Shown here: positions 34,481 through 47,400 of the stretch, in pieces
How positions within the stretch are numbered: the first letter of the stretch is position 1
Layout: every line of letters begins with the position of its first letter
Source: Neopestalotiopsis rosae
Taxonomy: Eukaryota; Ascomycota; Sordariomycetes; Amphisphaeriales; Sporocadaceae
Length of the DNA stretch: 64,000 nt
Assembly (NCBI GenBank): GCA_023078685.1
Contig: JALGAS010000003.1
Location: forward strand, 5,022,001 to 5,086,000
Reading direction: 5' to 3'
Translations under genes and position numbers: made by a program
The notes under the pieces: generated by a model
The model's input: the letters and a program-made list of their open reading frames with translations, nothing else
Told to the model about the DNA's origin: nothing
The model's database searches: none

Positions 34481-35683
34481 TCATTTCCCGTCAGGCCGAA
34501 GATTCCAGGCGAAAAAAGTTCTGGCCATGAATTCAGAAACCCATGACGCCTCTTGCTGATCGCCGACGACCTGGAGCCTGTCGACGGTATCAGTACCGAG
34601 GCTAATCATTCTCTCAACGTAGTTTGCAGAGTTCTTCAACTTGTCAGCGTTGACTCGTACGCGATCGTCATGCAAGTAAGTGACTGCAGAGGAATGATCG
34701 GGTTTCGAAGGGTGGTGTAGTTCAAGATGCGCGATATCCAACGATTTCTTCCAAGGCCGACCAATGTCTGTAAACATCTCAAACAAAGGCGCGGACGGTG
34801 TTTGGTAACGGGACGCGTGTACTGTAGATGCCCAGGACAGACTGCGCCAATACCTCTGCAGGCCCTTCGCAACACTCGGATCGTCTACTGTCAGGGTCTG
34901 ATTCGCTCTCAAAAATGCTGAATATGATGGATCAAGGGATGGTTGAGAAAATGCCAAGGCACGGTCCTTGTCCACCTGGGCCAAACGTATGACCTGGAGG
35001 AGAAAGACAAGAGAATGTTGGGTTTGGCTGTCTTTCGGTAGAGCTTGCAGCTGCGCCCCTAACCGTGAAAGCCACGTCCAAGCAACCTCTTCAAGTCCCT
35101 CGATAAACATGAAGCGAACCAAGAGGGGCATCAGCATTTGATTGGATATAAATTCCAGAGAGTTCTCCGCGCCCGAAGACCGAAGCCACTGCACGACACG
35201 CAGCCCGGCTCCTGAAGCAGCCAAAGCCGTCGGACCCGAGAACTGGGCCTCTTTGCGAACCATGGCAAGATAACCGGCAGCCCGGCGAGCCGTCATCATG
35301 CCTTTTGAAGCCGCCGAATCGAAGATATCATGATGCTGTTGTAGGGCGGCGGTGGTTATCGTGCCAGCAGCAGTCCCTTGAGCAAAGAGAGGATTGGTAA
35401 GAATCGAGTCCAGATGCCTGTCCGTCGGTCGATGCTTCTGTGGCGCTTCCGTACGTGGCAAATCTTTAGCCAGCACCGACATAGCTTTGAGCGCAGGGTC
35501 GAAGGCCTCTTGATGCTGCCATGGATGCTCCTTGTCTAGGTTCTTTCGGAAAGAGGACGTGATGGAATCGAGTAATTTCTGGGACTCTCTCTTATTGAGA
35601 GGCAGTGGTTGATGAATCTGAGGTAGTATGCTCTTTTTGAGCCCCTTCTTGAGAGAAGCCATCGGGGGCGTACGGGCTACCAT
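34481..35683 (-). CDS. conserved-looking fungal protein of unknown function
   Basis: Uninterrupted 400-residue frame with ordinary amino-acid composition and a well-placed ATG (MVARTPPMASLKKG). The N-terminal 35 residues are rich in Lys/Arg/Ser/Thr and poor in acidic residues, compatible with a mitochondrial presequence. From about residue 85 the protein is mostly helical, with blocks such as HLDSILTNPLF, RRAAGYLAMVRKEAQF and GLEEVAWTWLSRLGAQLQAL that look like helical-repeat packing. A PPR-like organisation is possible, but I do not see a clear 35-residue period. No TM or catalytic motif is visible. The gene lies between the 2EXR pair and the DEF1-like gene, without ev­ident functional linkage. 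Confidence 0.7.
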   Translation of the reverse strand: MVARTPPMASLKKGLKKSILPQIHQPLPLNKRESQKLLDSITSSFRKNLDKEHPWQHQEAFDPALKAMSVLAKDLPRTEAPQKHRPTDRHLDSILTNPLFAQGTAAGTITTAALQQHHDIFDSAASKGMMTARRAAGYLAMVRKEAQFSGPTALAASGAGLRVVQWLRSSGAENSLEFISNQMLMPLLVRFMFIEGLEEVAWTWLSRLGAQLQALPKDSQTQHSLVFLLQVIRLAQVDKDRALAFSQPSLDPSYSAFLRANQTLTVDDPSVAKGLQRYWRSLSWASTVHASRYQTPSAPLFEMFTDIGRPWKKSLDIAHLELHHPSKPDHSSAVTYLHDDRVRVNADKLKNSANYVERMISLGTDTVDRLQVVGDQQEASWVSEFMARTFFAWNLRPDGK

Positions 35684-37587
35684 GATTGCGATCTATAGGA
35701 GAGCATCGAGCTCCGAGAGGCCGAATGCACGAGGTGTGTAATAGTCGATTTCAAATGCGGTCGACGGGTGATGATGCAATTTAGGCTTGACCAGTGCTTG
35801 TTCAAGATCAAGCCTGTCAGTCGTGGGATGATTCTATGATCTGGAAGAATACGAATAGGACGAAACAGTACCCGTATCCTCAAGCGTTCGACAGTGGATG
35901 CAATCAAATGCACATACGACGATGCACATGCGATCAGTCATCAGTGAATCGACTGACGTCTGGCTGATAGAGATCCATTCGCGGCTCAAGTGCTTGCATG
36001 GGTCCATGGAACCCCACGATTTGACCAAGCTCGCAAGGTTGTTCCGAGCCGATGGATATGCGCTAGACAGGTCGGGTACCGGTACTGTAGACCGACGCCT
36101 GGGTAGGCACAACCTTGGAAGTTGCACCACTGACACCTAGGTAATTAGTGGGGACGTACCTGATGCGATGCAGGTAAATTATCAGATCTCTGCTAGGGAA
36201 TGACGACGATGGACAGCCGAACCCCGGAAATTCACAAGCTACGTTTGAGCCTCTGGTCACGATACCAGCTCCAGGGAGTCATCAAGTGACTAATTCTAGG
36301 TGTTGCATTGCGGCATTGACATGCCCGGCTTGTTTGTTGCTTCTGTCGCAATTGGCTACCTCCCAATGGAAGTTTATTTGCAAGTAATTGACTCGAACGG
36401 CTCTTTTACTGCAACCAGTCTTGTGTCGCGTTCACAATCCTCCTGTTCATGCCATTGAGGGAGTGCCTTGCTTGGCCTGCGGCTTTCCCTTTCATACCCA
36501 CTTTAAGTTCCAATTGGGGAGCTCTAGTGTGGAGCCGTCGCGACCCTTTTTAGTGCATTCTTGGGGTTACAGTCGTTTTCATTGGCCAGAAAGCTGAAAA
36601 ATTCTTGAGAAGGCAAACAGCTCCTCTGCTTTAGGTGCTAAAAGGGCAATTCACTTTACCTAGCAGCATGTAGGTATGAAGAGTAACGAACAAGCAACAA
36701 CAGATTGAGACGTGACCATTCCCATAATTCATTCAATTCAGTTCGAAGCTCGTAATCCTGGAGTGGTTTACACTGCTTTTTGTATTCTCGTTCTGCTACG
36801 CCATATTTAAGTCATATTTCTCACCAGAGACATAACAATTCAGGCCAAGGCGAACGGTACTTGCCGATAGAGAATACCTGTTGCTTGTACATTGTTACTG
36901 TCAGGAATCTCTCATTGGCTCTGGGCCGATCCTGACTGCACCACACGATTGGAGACGAGAGGCGAAAAAGAAGAAGGGGTAAAAAGTTCCAAGCTCACAA
37001 CCGGCTGCAGCTGCTGACACGTCCCCAACGCGCAAGATCATTGGAAAATAGTCAGACACGCAGTTCCCTCACCACGTTAACGGGCTGCCGAGCAACTGCT
37101 GCTGCACTGTAGACAGGTACGGTAGATTTATACCTGGCGACATTACCGCACTGACAGGGGGCATTGAACTGGCCCTGCACAGCACTCTTACGGCGCTACC
37201 GACCGCTAAGCAGAACGCTGCCAAGGTGAACCCGCACTGCCCGCGCTACCTGACGCCTTACCCTCTTTGCCCGTCAATCGATTCTCCAGACCAGAGGAGA
37301 GCGAGAGCATCAGCCTCAAATCTGAGCCTAGCAGTTTGGCTCACGGTTTTCTCACTTGTGCATCATTCGACCTGACCAACCATCTCAGGCTACCTTAATT
37401 CATCTACCCACCTTCCCTCGACAGCGACGTCGCTTTCCCTTGGTTCATCTCTTCTTTTTGACCACATTTTGTTGTCGTCGGCTGTCTGTTTCCCTTTTTT
37501 CCCAACCTTGCATTGGCAAAGGGGGATTGCATCGCCATTTCCTCACTCCCCACCCCCAAAACACATCACACACATCTACACTCAGCA
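35684..37587. other. divergent promoter region, long 5' leader of the DEF1-like gene
   Basis: About 1.9 kb between divergent starts. The last 250 bp before 37588 are strongly pyrimidine-rich (runs of CCTT, CTTTTTT and CCCC) with CACACATC just before ATG, typical of a highly expressed fungal 5' leader. Minus-strand frames at 35834-36136 have no family-like content. Confidence 0.5.
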
Positions 37588-40500
37588 ATGTCTGAGGTAC
37601 AGTCTCGATCCCAGCCTGCCGCTCGCGGCAGAGGTGGCGGTCGTGGAGGAAGAGGTGGCTTCGCTGGTCGTAACGATGCCCGATCGACCAACACCAGACG
37701 CACCAATGGTGACAAGTCAGACTCCGTCGACGAGGACGGTGATGTTGGCCAGCTCAGGCAACAGTTTGGCGAGCATCTCGAGACTATTAAGGCTATTTTC
37801 CCCGACTGGTCAGACGCCGATATCCTCTATGCTCTGCAGGAGAATGATGGCGACGTAGAGGTCGTCGCTACTCGCATTTCTGAAGGTACGCCCAGCTCTC
37901 TCCTACACAAACACTTTCGCTCGTGCATTTGTCCCTTTCACCCATTGAAGTTTCTCACGACACTGACTCGATTTGCAAATTACAGGCAGCATCTCCCAGT
38001 GGGGTGAGGTATCGAAGCCCAAGAAGGTTAGCAAGCCTAAGACCAAGGACGCAGCTCCCTCGACTGGTCCAATTGATACATCTGCTGGAAGACCTACTCG
38101 TGGTGGTCGCGCTGATGCTCGGGGTGGTCGTGGTGGACGTGGCAGTGATCGGGCCCGAGGTGGTCGTGGTAGAGGCGCTTCTTCGCAGCCTGCTACAAAT
38201 GGTCACCGAACCAAGGAGAACGCAGAGCTCTCCGTTCCTACCGCAGAGGCTTCCGCTTGGGGTGCTGGTACTACCACAGACGACTCGACTAACAACGAAT
38301 GGGGCACCACTGGCTGGGGCGCCACCGATACCACGAAGGAGACGGCTACGACTGCCGCTCCTGCTCAGACTTCTACTGCTACTACTTCTACCGCCCCCAC
38401 CGAACCTGCTGCCCCCAAGCCCAAGACCTGGGCATCCATGTTGCGACAGTCGACTGCACCCAAGCCAGCACCCAAGGCTCCAGAACCCACCGCCCAGAAG
38501 CCCGTTGAGCCCACCGAACCAGAACCTCCCGCCGAACCTGTCGCCGCTGAACCTGAGCCTGTCGCTGAACAGACCCCCGAACCTGTTGTCGAGGAGCCTA
38601 CCCCAGAGCCTGTTGTTGAGGAGGCTCCTAAGATCGTCGAGCCAGAGGTCGCTCTGCCTCCTTCTGAGGTCGATTTGACCAAGACCAACCTTGAACAGCT
38701 GCCCGACGAGTCTCATCCTCCTGCTACCGCCACTGTTGCCAGCACTACTGCCGACTCATGGGACCCTCGCCAGGCTGCTCCTCAGAGTGCTACTGCCACT
38801 CCTCTGTCTGCCGCCCAGGCTCAACACCAGGCACAAGCTGCCCGCCCCGCCGCCAGCGGCTTCGCTGCTTCCGCACTCAAGGCCACTGAGAGACCTGTCC
38901 GCGTGCCTAGCTACCAACGACGGGTACTTGAACAAGAAGAGGCTGTTCGCCTGCCTGGCAACCGCGAGGTCGATCGCGCAGCTGTCCAATTCGGTGCATT
39001 CAGCTTGAGCGGCGCCGAGGATGACATTGATGGCGATCGCGAGGAGGCTGAGACTAGAGCTCAACCTCCCTCTGATTCTCCTATCCAGCCGAGGGCTTCT
39101 TTGCCCCCTCTGGCCGCCCAGCCCACTCAGCCTGCTGTTCCCGAGGCCTTCCCCTCGGCCGCCACCCAAAAGCCTGCCGCCACTCTTCCCCAACCAGTCA
39201 GCGCTGCTGGTACGAATCCCTTCCAGATCTACAGCAAGCAAGATGCCCGTGCTGACTTATACACAGCGACACCCGTTGCCCCTCCTACTGGCCCAGCCGC
39301 TGGTGTTGCCGCGCATCGTATGTCGCAGTATCCTCAAGCACATGTATCACAAACTAACCCCAGCCCAGAATCCTCCCTCAACCAGCAATACAGCCGATTC
39401 GGACAGGCTGGCGCCCAGGATCAATCCTTCCCTCCCAAACCATACGACAACTTCTCCCAGCAGCCCGCAGCTACAACCGGTGCTGGATTCGACAGCTTCC
39501 CCGCTCCCGCATCTCAACCCCCGAGCAACGCCTTCAGCTCCGCTCCTAGCGATTACTCCTCTTACTACACCGCCGACCACAGCCGTGGCCTTTACAATAG
39601 CTACTACGGACAGGGCTATGGTCAACAGCAAGCCGGCCAAGGTCACAATGAGGGACCCAGCACTCACCAGCGATCCTTCGGCGGCTACAACGCATCGCAG
39701 AACAGCGATAACCTCAGCCAGTACCCCCAGAGCGCCGGTCAGTCGCGATACGGTGCCAACTCGGCCACTGATGCGCACAACAGTGGTCACAACACCCCGA
39801 ACCCTACAGGCCCTGCTCAGGCACAGCCTTCTGGCCAGAGTAATGCCCCCCAGTCGAACCTGCACCAGCAGCAAGCTCCCGGCTTCCCTGGCTACCAGCA
39901 GCACCCTTACAACAACAGTCCTTTCTACTCCCAGTACATGAACTTTTACGGCGGATACGGCCAGGGCGGGTATGGTGGCGCCCCGTACGGAAAGGGAGGC
40001 GTCTACGGTCAGCCTCATGGATACCAGCACTCGCCATACGAGCACAGCTCTTCTCCAGCCACTTCTGGTTTTGGTCAAGCTGCCATCGGTGGCCGTGACA
40101 GTGGCCTTGGATCTAGCATTGACAACTATGGTCGCGCTGGCTCTGCCCAGTCTGGTGCCCAGGGTCTTGGAAACAGCGGCTTTGGAGGTGCTCATGACGC
40201 TTTCAACCGTGCCGGCTCTTCGTACCAGTCTCAGGCCGGTCAAGGTTTCAACGGCCCGAACGCCCAGTCCGGCTCGGCCAATGATGACCTCAAGCCTTAC
40301 GGCGAATCCAAGGCTGCTGGTGGCCCCAGCCCTTCCTTGACCAGCGGTGCTCGCCCTGGTTCTGCTACGAACACCACCCCCGGCCAATCTGGCCTCCCCC
40401 CGCCCCAGTCTAGCGGCCAGGGCATGGGCGGCTATGGTGGATACCCGAGCCATCTTCAGGGACACAACCTCCACGGCAACCAGACCGGTAACAGCGGATT

Positions 40501-40603
40501 TGGCCAGGGCCACAACAACTATGGAGGTGCCTACGGTAACTACGGCGGCAACCAAGGATTTGGTGGCAACTACGGCCGTGGTTGGGGCAGCAACTACCAG
40601 TAA
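37588..40603 (+). CDS. def1: RNA polymerase II degradation factor 1-like (CUE domain)
   Basis: Two exons, 37588-37885 and 37986-40603, give about 971 aa. The N-terminus is an RGG-like basic tract, followed by a CUE domain at about residues 57-98 (IKAIFPDWSDADILYALQ, then NDGDVEVVATRISEG). The splice junction falls right after it, and the next residues, SISQWGEVSKPKK, are the block characteristic of fungal DEF1 proteins. The rest is low complexity: Pro/Glu/Ala repeats, then a Gln/Gly/Tyr/Asn/Ser-rich tail. In yeast, Def1 binds ubiquitin through CUE and recruits the Elongin-Cullin ligase to stalled polymerase. The long disordered tail is normal for the family. Recognition rests on the CUE plus QWGEV arrangement. 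Confidence 0.9.
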
Positions 40604-41176
40604 TTGCGGAGTAGCATTCCACAGCTACCCGGCGTTTCTACTTTGTATAAACGGCCATTGATGAGGACGGAGTCTAACACTTGTTTTTTTCCCGGCATTG
40701 GGCCGAACACGAACGAAAGTAAAGATGATAATTGAACCACGACATCGGCATTGATACAAGGCTCATTTGGCCTTATGGTTAACTTTTTTTTGGGGCCCTC
40801 GTTTGGCTTGGCAGTTTGCATGGACAAAAGGGAACAATGAAAAGTTTCTCTCAACTCTATTCTGGCTGGCATCCGCTCACGGAAATCGAAAGGGAATCGA
40901 TCGAGGATGTCATGGCGTGTCACGTGTACGATTCGGCCACTCACTGCTCAGGCAAGAGCAAAACATAAGGATAGGATGATCCCAACTGATAATCAAACGC
41001 GAGTTTCCGTTTGTACTTGAGAATATTTTGTATCTGTTCCTGTGAATGTCTGCGCTACATGTTGAAGAATTTCTGCATCTTGTTGTGATTTACATAAACT
41101 GGGCGGTGGATTCGAGATACCGCGTTACTCATATGGCTTAACTTGATATCTTTGCTTTGGTCTATGGAGAGATGCT
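40604..41176. other. convergent 3' flanks, no gene seen
   Basis: Terminator space of the DEF1-like gene and of the dehydrogenase on the other strand. No additional coding pattern. Confidence 0.5.
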
Positions 41177-42313
41177 CTAAACCACTGTGTTGGTGGGCCG
41201 ACCTTCTAACCAAGAGAAGATGTTCTTTTTCAGAGTCTGATTGTAGTTGTAATTTGTATCTTCTGCACACCATGCGACGTGTGGTGTAGTTACCAAATTG
41301 AGCTCTTCTGTGCCTGGGGCGAGAAGCGGGCTGCTACTCGGGCTGGCTGGCTCGCTCATGAAGACATCGGTTGCTGCGCCTGCAATCTTTTTGGCTTTCA
41401 AGGCTTCCACCAATGCGTCTTCGTCCACGATGCCGCCACGCGAGACGTTCACGAGGACCGAGTACCGCGGCATGGCATCCAGCTCGGGCGCGCCAATGGT
41501 GTTGAGCGTCTCGGGTGACCGCGGCAGGCAGAGCACCAGAACCGACGAGCCACGAATCACCGTGTCAAAGGGCACGCGATCCTCGGCCACCTCCTTCTGG
41601 CCCTTGCGCCCGGCGACCAGCACGGCCATGCCGAGCGCCTTGGCAATGGCCTCTACCCGCTTGCCCACGGAGCCGTACCCGATGATGCCCATGACCTCGG
41701 CGTTGCAAGTCATGGGCGGCTTGCCGTGAGGACCGTCGAGCGTCCTTCCCAGGAATCCACGAGCCTGCCACTCTCCCGCGCGGACGAGCGCATTGACTAG
41801 GGGCACCGAGCGTCGGACGGAAAAGTAGAGGGCAATCACATGCTCGGCAACGGATCCCTCATTGCAGTTGGGTGAGTTGGCGACGTGGATGCCGCGCTCG
41901 CGGCAGGCGGCCAGGTCGACCGTGTCGGTGCCCGAGGCCACGACGCTAATCATCTTGAGGTTGGCCGCCCCGGCGATATCCGACGCCGTCACGGGGCAAA
42001 TTGTCATGACGACGATATCGGCGTCGCGGATGCGGTCGGCCACTTCTCCTGTCTTGGTCCGCGAGTACTCGGCCAGCTCGTACGTGTGGCCCTCGGGCAT
42101 GGAGAGCTTCGATGGCAGCGGCACGAAGAGGGTCTCGAGCGCCACGATCTTGTGGTGCGTGGGCGAGGATGGGGCCGAGCCCGGCGGAAGCGCTCCTTCA
42201 CTCATCTTGACGTTTGCGGTGGTGCTGATTTGTCTATATGTCCAGAGACTGGCTGATAATGACTTTCGGCTGGTAGCTGTATAGAATTTCCGCAGCGTTG
42301 AGCGACAGAACAT
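41177..42313 (-). CDS. D-isomer-specific 2-hydroxyacid dehydrogenase
   Basis: NAD(P)-dependent oxidoreductase of the D-2-hydroxyacid dehydrogenase family, single exon. The nucleotide fold shows GIIGYGSVG. The catalytic triad positions are visible as Arg in VNVSRGGIVDE, Glu in VFMSEP and His in TTPHVAW. SPNCNEGSVAEHV matches the family's substrate-side helix. The start is ambiguous. ATG at 42313 (378 aa) gives an N-terminus rich in Arg/Ser/Thr without acidic residues (MFCRSTLRKFYTATSRKSL), which resembles a mitochondrial presequence. ATG at 42205 (342 aa, good context AAGATGAGT) gives the bare enzyme. Both could be used. The substrate cannot be told from sequence; glyoxylate/hydroxypyruvate or phosphoglycerate-like acids are typical. 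Confidence 0.9.
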   Translation of the reverse strand: MFCRSTLRKFYTATSRKSLSASLWTYRQISTTANVKMSEGALPPGSAPSSPTHHKIVALETLFVPLPSKLSMPEGHTYELAEYSRTKTGEVADRIRDADIVVMTICPVTASDIAGAANLKMISVVASGTDTVDLAACRERGIHVANSPNCNEGSVAEHVIALYFSVRRSVPLVNALVRAGEWQARGFLGRTLDGPHGKPPMTCNAEVMGIIGYGSVGKRVEAIAKALGMAVLVAGRKGQKEVAEDRVPFDTVIRGSSVLVLCLPRSPETLNTIGAPELDAMPRYSVLVNVSRGGIVDEDALVEALKAKKIAGAATDVFMSEPASPSSSPLLAPGTEELNLVTTPHVAWCAEDTNYNYNQTLKKNIFSWLEGRPTNTVV

Positions 42314-44472
42314 GGAAGAAGTCCCTTGTCTAGTCGGTCGGTTGGCACTGGGACAAACTAGGAAGGAGCTCAGAACCACACTGAAAACAAGGGAATCCTA
42401 TGTTTTTACTCCCTTATCCTCTCAGTTCTACTCTAAAATTGAGATATCGAAACCGCCGATGGACGTCCGACTCGCATGTTATCTATCTATCAACCAGAAC
42501 GAATTGCCCCACAAATATAGACGAATTCAGCAATTTAGCCATGCATCTTTCACACGCCTTACGCCCTTCATGTCAAGACGGAATATATCCGCGGTTACTA
42601 GTATAAACGGCAAACACATCATTATGCGGCGTTGAGTATATTGGAAAAGGAGAACGAACGATGCAGAATGAAGGCTTTGAGGTCAATCTTTATACTAGCA
42701 TGTATGTTTAGTTTATCTGTCGATCGTTTCAAATGATATGTATGAGTAAGTCAGCAGGAGAACTTCCAAGTAGCTGAAAAAAGCATCCTGACCTTAAAAA
42801 CCCAATTACTGCATGTTTGAATGAATTTAGTCATTACCAGACACTAGTCTGGGATGCATGACAAGACCACTCAACCGCCTGTAGACTGTTTTCCTGTTCC
42901 GGGGGTTCGTCGAGTTGGATATACTCAATAATGCTCCCATAGTGATTCTTGGCACGATTATTTCATATTTTCTGCATCCAAATGTTGGTATTCCTGTGCT
43001 TTGGAGCTGTGCTAGGGCAGAGCGGTTGAGTATGAGTAGCCTTAAATTGTCATGATGATTCAGGTATACATCATCTCTAATCGTTTAATTATGCCTGGCT
43101 TGGAAGCTTAAAATCAATTTTAGGTTATGTTACATCACATTGGTCACTTGAGCATGAACAGTAGATGCGATCTCAAGACATCACCCGCCTCAGATTCCCT
43201 ACAGTGCAGATCGTGCAGGGCACTTGAACTAGCCAGACTTCTTCCACTATATATAGGGAAACAATGTCCAGTACAATCATGGCAACTACCTATGGCAACA
43301 GTGAAGATTGCTCTGGAGCGTGATCCTCGTGTCAATCATTCTAGTTCGCAAACACAAGACAAGACTTTATTTTTATCCAGGCTGCCAAACTTGGCATGGT
43401 CATCAGCGACTTTCAACCATTGCGGGGAATGTGGGGTCGGTAGTTTTTTCACTTTAACAATATCGGCCGAACCAGTGATCAAAAGTCAATCCCCGGTCGA
43501 GGTCAACGCATTCGCTGACAATGACGTTGCCAGTGTTGGACCGTGCCAAATACGGGAGTTCCATGGTTATAGTACCGACACATGCTGCTGTGACATCCCC
43601 AAGTCTGTCAAGAAGTTTGTATGGTGAAAGAATTCATTTGATCACAGAAATAACACGTAATATAAATGAGTCGTTCAACTGGCGAGACCTTTGTAGATCA
43701 GAGTTGATGTTCTATCGATTTCGATGCAATAGGCCCACAATTGGCAATCGTGGCAGGGCTACATTTGGCAAAAAGGCACTGGACAGGCTGGACAGGGCCT
43801 GGAAGCTTGTCACTAAATGGTCTGTTCGGCAACACGGCAGTGGATGTGCACACTAAATGGCAGGGCCAACAGGGGTGGAATTTGAACGACAGGCCCTGGG
43901 AAAGCAGCCGTTTCAGAACTACCGATGACCTCATTGTATCCAGATGCTGCTCAGAGCAAAAACCAGCCATAGCCAGCGGTGCCTTGCAGCAATTGGCATT
44001 GCTCCCCGTGGTACGATCACACTGGAATTGACACCTCTCCACTTGTCCCGGCCGTGTGATAGGGCGAGGACGGCTCGCGGCACAAGCCAGACCGGTTTTT
44101 GGCTTCGCAAGCTGCATCATAACACGGCCAATTGTGGGGTTGAGCCGCCTAGAGCCACAGCGACACACGCCTTGTTGCTCGAAAAGCTCCGGACCAGTAC
44201 AGAAGAGCCAAGAGCTACCAAGCTCCAATTTCTGATCCTACACATGGAAATAACAGTGCAAGTGGTTTAAAGACATGTCTCGAGGAATTACTTGACCAGG
44301 GACCTTCTTTTCTCCTCATCATCCCAGTAGTCTCCTTGACTGAACAACAACGGAACTAACTGCATGATTGTTACCATTATAAACCCTGGTCGCTCCCTTG
44401 TCGACACCAGATCATTCGATCACCTGATTGTTGTTGATTCTCTGAGCCGGACTCTGCACATCGCTAGCAAAG
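42314..44472. other. long intergenic region, no gene seen
   Basis: 2.1 kb between divergent starts. Open frames up to 176 codons occur around 43127-44270 but overlap on both strands, contain no domain-like sequence and cannot be spliced into one another. The last 130 bp form the 5' flank of the Mug190-like gene. Confidence 0.5.
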
Positions 44473-47400
44473 ATGTCGTCTGAACATAATGACATGGAAG
44501 AGGACGCCGTCCGGAGAAACTACATCGGTCCTCACTCCGGAAGACATCCCATCCCCACTATTCAGGGCTACCGGGAACATCGAAAGGAGCTCGACAACAG
44601 GACAGAGCAGGAGGAGGCAGCACAGCATGAACCTGCCGATGATTCGAGGCCAAAGCGTGCCTATAACTCTGTAAAGGCCATTTTTAAAGATGAAGATGCG
44701 CCAAAGTCACAGCACCAGACGTATCCATCCACAAACCGGAACTACGCTACGCCGCCAGACCAGGACGGCCGAGACTTTACACAGCAAGGCGACCAGCCCA
44801 ATTATCAGGCACAACAGCAGCAACAGCAACAACAACAACAGCGGCAGCAGCAACATCAGCAACCATCGTCTCCAGAGTCACGACCAAAGTCTTCAGGAAA
44901 GGATGACAAGAAACAGGAAGAGACTGCGACGGAGGCGGCCGCTAGGACCATTGATCCCAAGGAGAAGCGGAAAGTCATGAAAAAGGCTAAACGCCACGGA
45001 GGAGGGCGCGAAGTCACCGATCCAGTCACTCATTTGCCAATCGTCATTCACGATCAAACAGACAAGGATCTCAAGTCAGCGCCCGAGAACATCGCAGAGC
45101 CTGGCACAACCCATACCACTGCGACTGGACCGCAAAATGCTGCCAAATCAGATGAGGATCTGGATCGCGAGCAAGCCTACATCCAGAGAGGCTTCAATGG
45201 CACGCAGAGGCTCTTTCCACCTCCTGACTTTGATAGTCTGCGCAAGGAACTGGCCAACATCTACCAACAGGCTGTGTATTGGGGTCTAGCAATTACTGGA
45301 AGCTTTGGCGCTTTGATGTTTATGCTACCAGCAATTAGCGGGCGCCTCTATCCTCAATTTTCCACTGTGCTTCGCTTTTTGGGCTTCGTGGCTGTCGCAG
45401 GCGGTACGGCCATCGGTATGGGTCATTGGGTCAACAAGAAAGTCGAAGAGGCATTTACGGATGAGACCTGGGATGCTGCTCGAGTCCAAGAAGAAGAAGC
45501 ACTCGACTCTGACACAGAGCTTCCAGAGTCCGTGCAATGGCTCAACCGTCTCTTTGCTTCTATTTGGCCACTAGTAAACCCGGACCTATTCTCCTCTCTG
45601 ATTGACATGATCGAGGATGTCATGCAAGCTTCCTTACCCAAGGTCATCAAAATGGTAAGCGTTGACGATATGGGTCAGGGTAATGAGTCTATCCGGATAC
45701 TGGGCGTGCGATGGCTACCGACGGGTGCTGCTGGTAAGACAGTAGACTCGGACGGTAAACTGGAGAATCCGAACAAAAAGTCACAGAGTGACCGCACAGA
45801 TCCTCAAAATGAACAAGAGCAAGATGACAATGACAAGATGGAAAGTGGCAAGGATCAGGACGAGAGCGGCGGGGACAAACAACAGGAGCAAGAGCAAAGT
45901 GCCATCCGTGAGGGAATGGAGGCAGAGGAGGGCGACTTCATCAACTTGGAGTTGGCATTTTCGTACCGAGCTCGATCTTCCGGCAAATCAATCGCGTCCA
46001 AAGCCAAGAGTGCTCACATGTATCTGAAGTTCTACCTCCCTGGAGGCGTCGCGGTTCCTGTCTGGGTCGAGCTGCGCGGGATCGTTGGAGTCATGCGCCT
46101 AAGACTACAACTTACGGTAAGTTTATTCAATCCCATGAAATGCGCATGGTTGCGAATACTGACCTTCTCATAGCCCGATCCACCCTTCATCAGCCTCTGC
46201 ACCTTGACTTTCCTCGGACAGCCCAAGGCTTCGCTTTCTTGCGTGCCTCTGTCGAAACACAGTCTCAACCTCATGGATGTGCCACTAATCTCGTCATTTG
46301 TGCAGTCTGCTATTGATGCCGCACTGGCAGAATATGTGGCGCCCAAGAGTCTGACCTTGAACCTCAAGGACATGTTGGTCGGAGATGACTTCAAGAAGGA
46401 TACTGTCAGTCGTGGTGTCGTTTTGGTTTTCATCAAGAGAGCCAGCGGTTTCAAGCAAGGCGACGGTGGTATTGGCCCAATGCAGGGTGCCAGTGACGCT
46501 TATGTAACTGTGTCTTGGGGCAAGTTTGGCAAACCTGTGGCCTCTACGCGAGTGATCATGAACGAACAAAACCCCGACTGGCATGAATATTCGACGATTC
46601 TGGTCACCCCCGAGGAACTCAATGCTGAGGAGAAGCTGCGCGTCCAATTGTGGGACTCGGATAAGTACACTGCAGATGATGATCTCGGTCGAGTTGAGCT
46701 GGACTTGAAATCCCTTATAGGAAACCCAGATTCGCACAACCGAGTTCAGAAACGTGAAGATCGCTTCACAGGACAGGATCCAGAGGAGAAGATGGCCGGG
46801 TCCTTGACTTGGAGTGTCGGGTACTTCTCCAAGACTAGGATTCAGCCATACCAACTCGAGAAGCAGACGGTGAACGAGCAGATCAGGACGAAAGAACAAC
46901 TCAAAGATCATGTCTCCGAACTTTCGACCCACAAGCTGAGAGAAGCAGGCAAGGCTCCCGACGATGACGAGCTGCACCAACAAAGGGCACAAGACTATAG
47001 GGAATTGGAGGATGCAATGATCATTTCAGCTCCGCCATCGGATGAGTTCCCTTCGGGAATTCTCAGCGTTCAAATTCATAATATCACTGGACTTGAGATC
47101 TCCAAACTCAGAAAGAGGGACAATACTGGTAAAGGAAAAGAGGACAATGACGAAGAAGCAGAACATCATGACGACATGCCCGACAGCTACTGTACCATCA
47201 TTCTTAACCACAAGAAGATCTATAAGACACGCACGAAGCCAAAGAACTCCAAGCCGTTCTTCAATGCCGGGACGGAGCGTTTCATCCGTGACTGGCGGAC
47301 TACCGAAGTCATTGTCAGTGTTCGAGATGCTCGCGAGCGCGAAGACGATCCGCTCATCGGCATGGTGTACCTGCCCATTGCGAAGATCTTCAAGGACAAG

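Noticed and set aside
37955..38716. Long minus-strand and alternate-frame ORFs inside the DEF1-like gene
   Set aside because: They mirror the low-complexity Pro/Glu/Gln codons of the real frame and show only repetitive Ser/Gly/Arg or Leu/Pro sequence.
43127..44270. Overlapping open frames of 100-176 codons on both strands
   Set aside because: No domain-like sequence, no splice partners, composition like intergenic DNA, and frames compete on opposite strands.
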